From: an uncultured Lachnospiraceae bacterium
GTDB taxonomy: Bacteria > Bacillota > Clostridia > Lachnospirales > Lachnospiraceae
DNA length: 7,370 nucleotides
Reading direction: 5' to 3'
Assembly: GCA_902803745.1 (NCBI GenBank)
Contig: CADCRB010000259.1
Location: forward strand, 1 to 7,370
In this document: in pieces, positions 6,723-7,370 of the stretch
How the letters are laid out: the number at the start of each line of letters is the position of its first letter
Position numbering within the stretch: the first letter of the stretch is position 1
The notes under the pieces: generated by a model
The model's database searches: none
The model's input: only the letters and a program-made list of their open reading frames with translations
What the model was told of the DNA's origin: nothing
Translations under genes and position numbers: made by a program

Positions 6723-7370
6723 CTAATCATACGGATTGTCAAAATCTCCGGCGCCACTGGTCTGTGAATCATACACATCCCGGTAGATCTCGGATCTTGC
6801 AAGGAGCTCATCATGAGTGCCGATATCGGATATCCTCCCGTCATCCATTACTATTATCCTGTCGGCATTCATTACCGACGATATCCTCTGAGCAATGATA
6901 AAAACTGTTGTGTCGGGTATTTTCTCGCTCAAAGCTTTTCTGATCTTTGCATCAGTTGCCGTATCCACAGCGGAGGTGGAATCATCAAATATTATGATCT
7001 TTGGTTTCTTTATAAGGGCTCTTGCTATACAGAGCCTCTGCTTCTGTCCCCCCGACAGATTAGCGCCTCCCTGATCAATATGCGCCTCGTATTTCCCATT
7101 CATTTTTTCTATGAATTCATCTGCACAGGCCATCCTGCAGGCATTGATGCATTCATCAACCGAAGCGTCCTTGTCACCCCATCTGAGATTCTCTATAACG
7201 GTGCCCGAAAAAAGATTGTTCTGCTGGAGCACCATCGAAACCTGATCCCGCAAAACCTTAAGATCATACTGTCTTACATCAACTCCCCCGACTCGAACCC
7301 TTCCTTCCGATACATCATATAGCCTTGGGATAAGGCTTACCAGAGAAGTTTTCGCAGATCCTGTACCGCC
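6723..7370 (-). CDS. ABC exporter subunit with degenerate ATPase site, C-terminal part (start lies beyond right edge)
   Basis: Only the last 215 residues are in the window. The frame is open to the edge and begins inside Walker A. In partial numbering the motifs are GGTGSAKTS at 1-9 (Ala replaces the last Walker A glycine), Q-loop Gln49, intact signature LSGGQ at 105-109, Walker B IIIFDD at 125-130 with Asp130 where the catalytic Glu normally sits, D-loop SAVD at 133-136, and Gln161 replacing the H-loop His in IIAQR. The intact family protein is expected to be about 570-600 residues with a membrane domain upstream; that part is outside the window. The changes in catalytic Glu and H-loop mark it as the non-canonical half of a heterodimeric exporter, with the gene immediately downstream as its partner. 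It ends in TAG, 13 nt before that gene. A TTG at 7253 is an internal Leu, not a start. Confidence 0.92.
   Translation of the reverse strand, partial: GGTGSAKTSLVSLIPRLYDVSEGRVRVGGVDVRQYDLKVLRDQVSMVLQQNNLFSGTVIENLRWGDKDASVDECINACRMACADEFIEKMNGKYEAHIDQGGANLSGGQKQRLCIARALIKKPKIIIFDDSTSAVDTATDAKIRKALSEKIPDTTVFIIAQRISSVMNADRIIVMDDGRISDIGTHDELLARSEIYRDVYDSQTSGAGDFDNPYD

Noticed and set aside
7251..7253. TTG at 7253 as the start of a short ABC ATPase gene
   Set aside because: The frame continues open to the window edge and encodes Walker A (GGTGSAKTS) upstream of this codon, so the TTG is an internal Leu of a longer protein.
1..7370. Possible mobile element, defence island, CRISPR array or phage segment
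   Set aside because: I saw no transposase, integrase, direct-repeat array or target-site duplication. Gene content and codon style look uniform and chromosomal.

Overview
The window reads as one compact, single-direction gene block, all on the minus strand, from a Gram-positive Clostridia genome, most likely Lachnospiraceae. This rests on the moderate GC content by eye, strong AAAGGAGG-type ribosome binding sites, two TTG starts with good Shine-Dalgarno spacing, and a gene at the left edge that resembles DUF5717, a family I know mainly from Lachnospiraceae. No rRNA, tRNA, CRISPR array, insertion sequence or phage gene was seen. No stretch over 34 bases lies outside a gene, so the window has essentially no intergenic DNA.

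In transcription order, from the right edge leftwards, there are six genes. (1) The C-terminal 215 residues of an ABC exporter subunit with a degenerate ATPase site (6723-7370). (2) A full-length partner ABC exporter subunit with a canonical ATPase site (4775-6709). (3) A TrkA-type two-RCK-domain K+ channel regulator (3411-4778). (4) A TrkH-type K+ uptake membrane subunit that starts at TTG (1934-3376). (5) A PLP-dependent fold-type I enzyme of the CobD/HisC group, closer to CobD by motif (843-1931). (6) The first 282 residues of a DUF5717-like protein of unknown function (1-846), which runs off the left edge. Junctions are, in order, a 13-nt gap, a 4-nt ATGA overlap, a 34-nt gap, a 2-nt gap and a 4-nt TTGA overlap. 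No terminator or internal promoter is visible, so all six genes are probably co-transcribed from a promoter to the right of the window.

Functionally the block has three parts. The first is a heterodimeric ABC exporter in which the departures from consensus in the two nucleotide-binding domains fall on the same composite site. The second is a complete TrkA+TrkH potassium uptake system. The third is an orphan aminotransferase/decarboxylase translationally linked to an uncharacterised protein that appears to be built of two similar beta-rich (Ig-like) modules around a helical segment. Most of the block is ordinary conserved machinery. The least understood part is the left-hand pair (CobD-like enzyme plus DUF5717-like protein) and its attachment to a K+ uptake operon.
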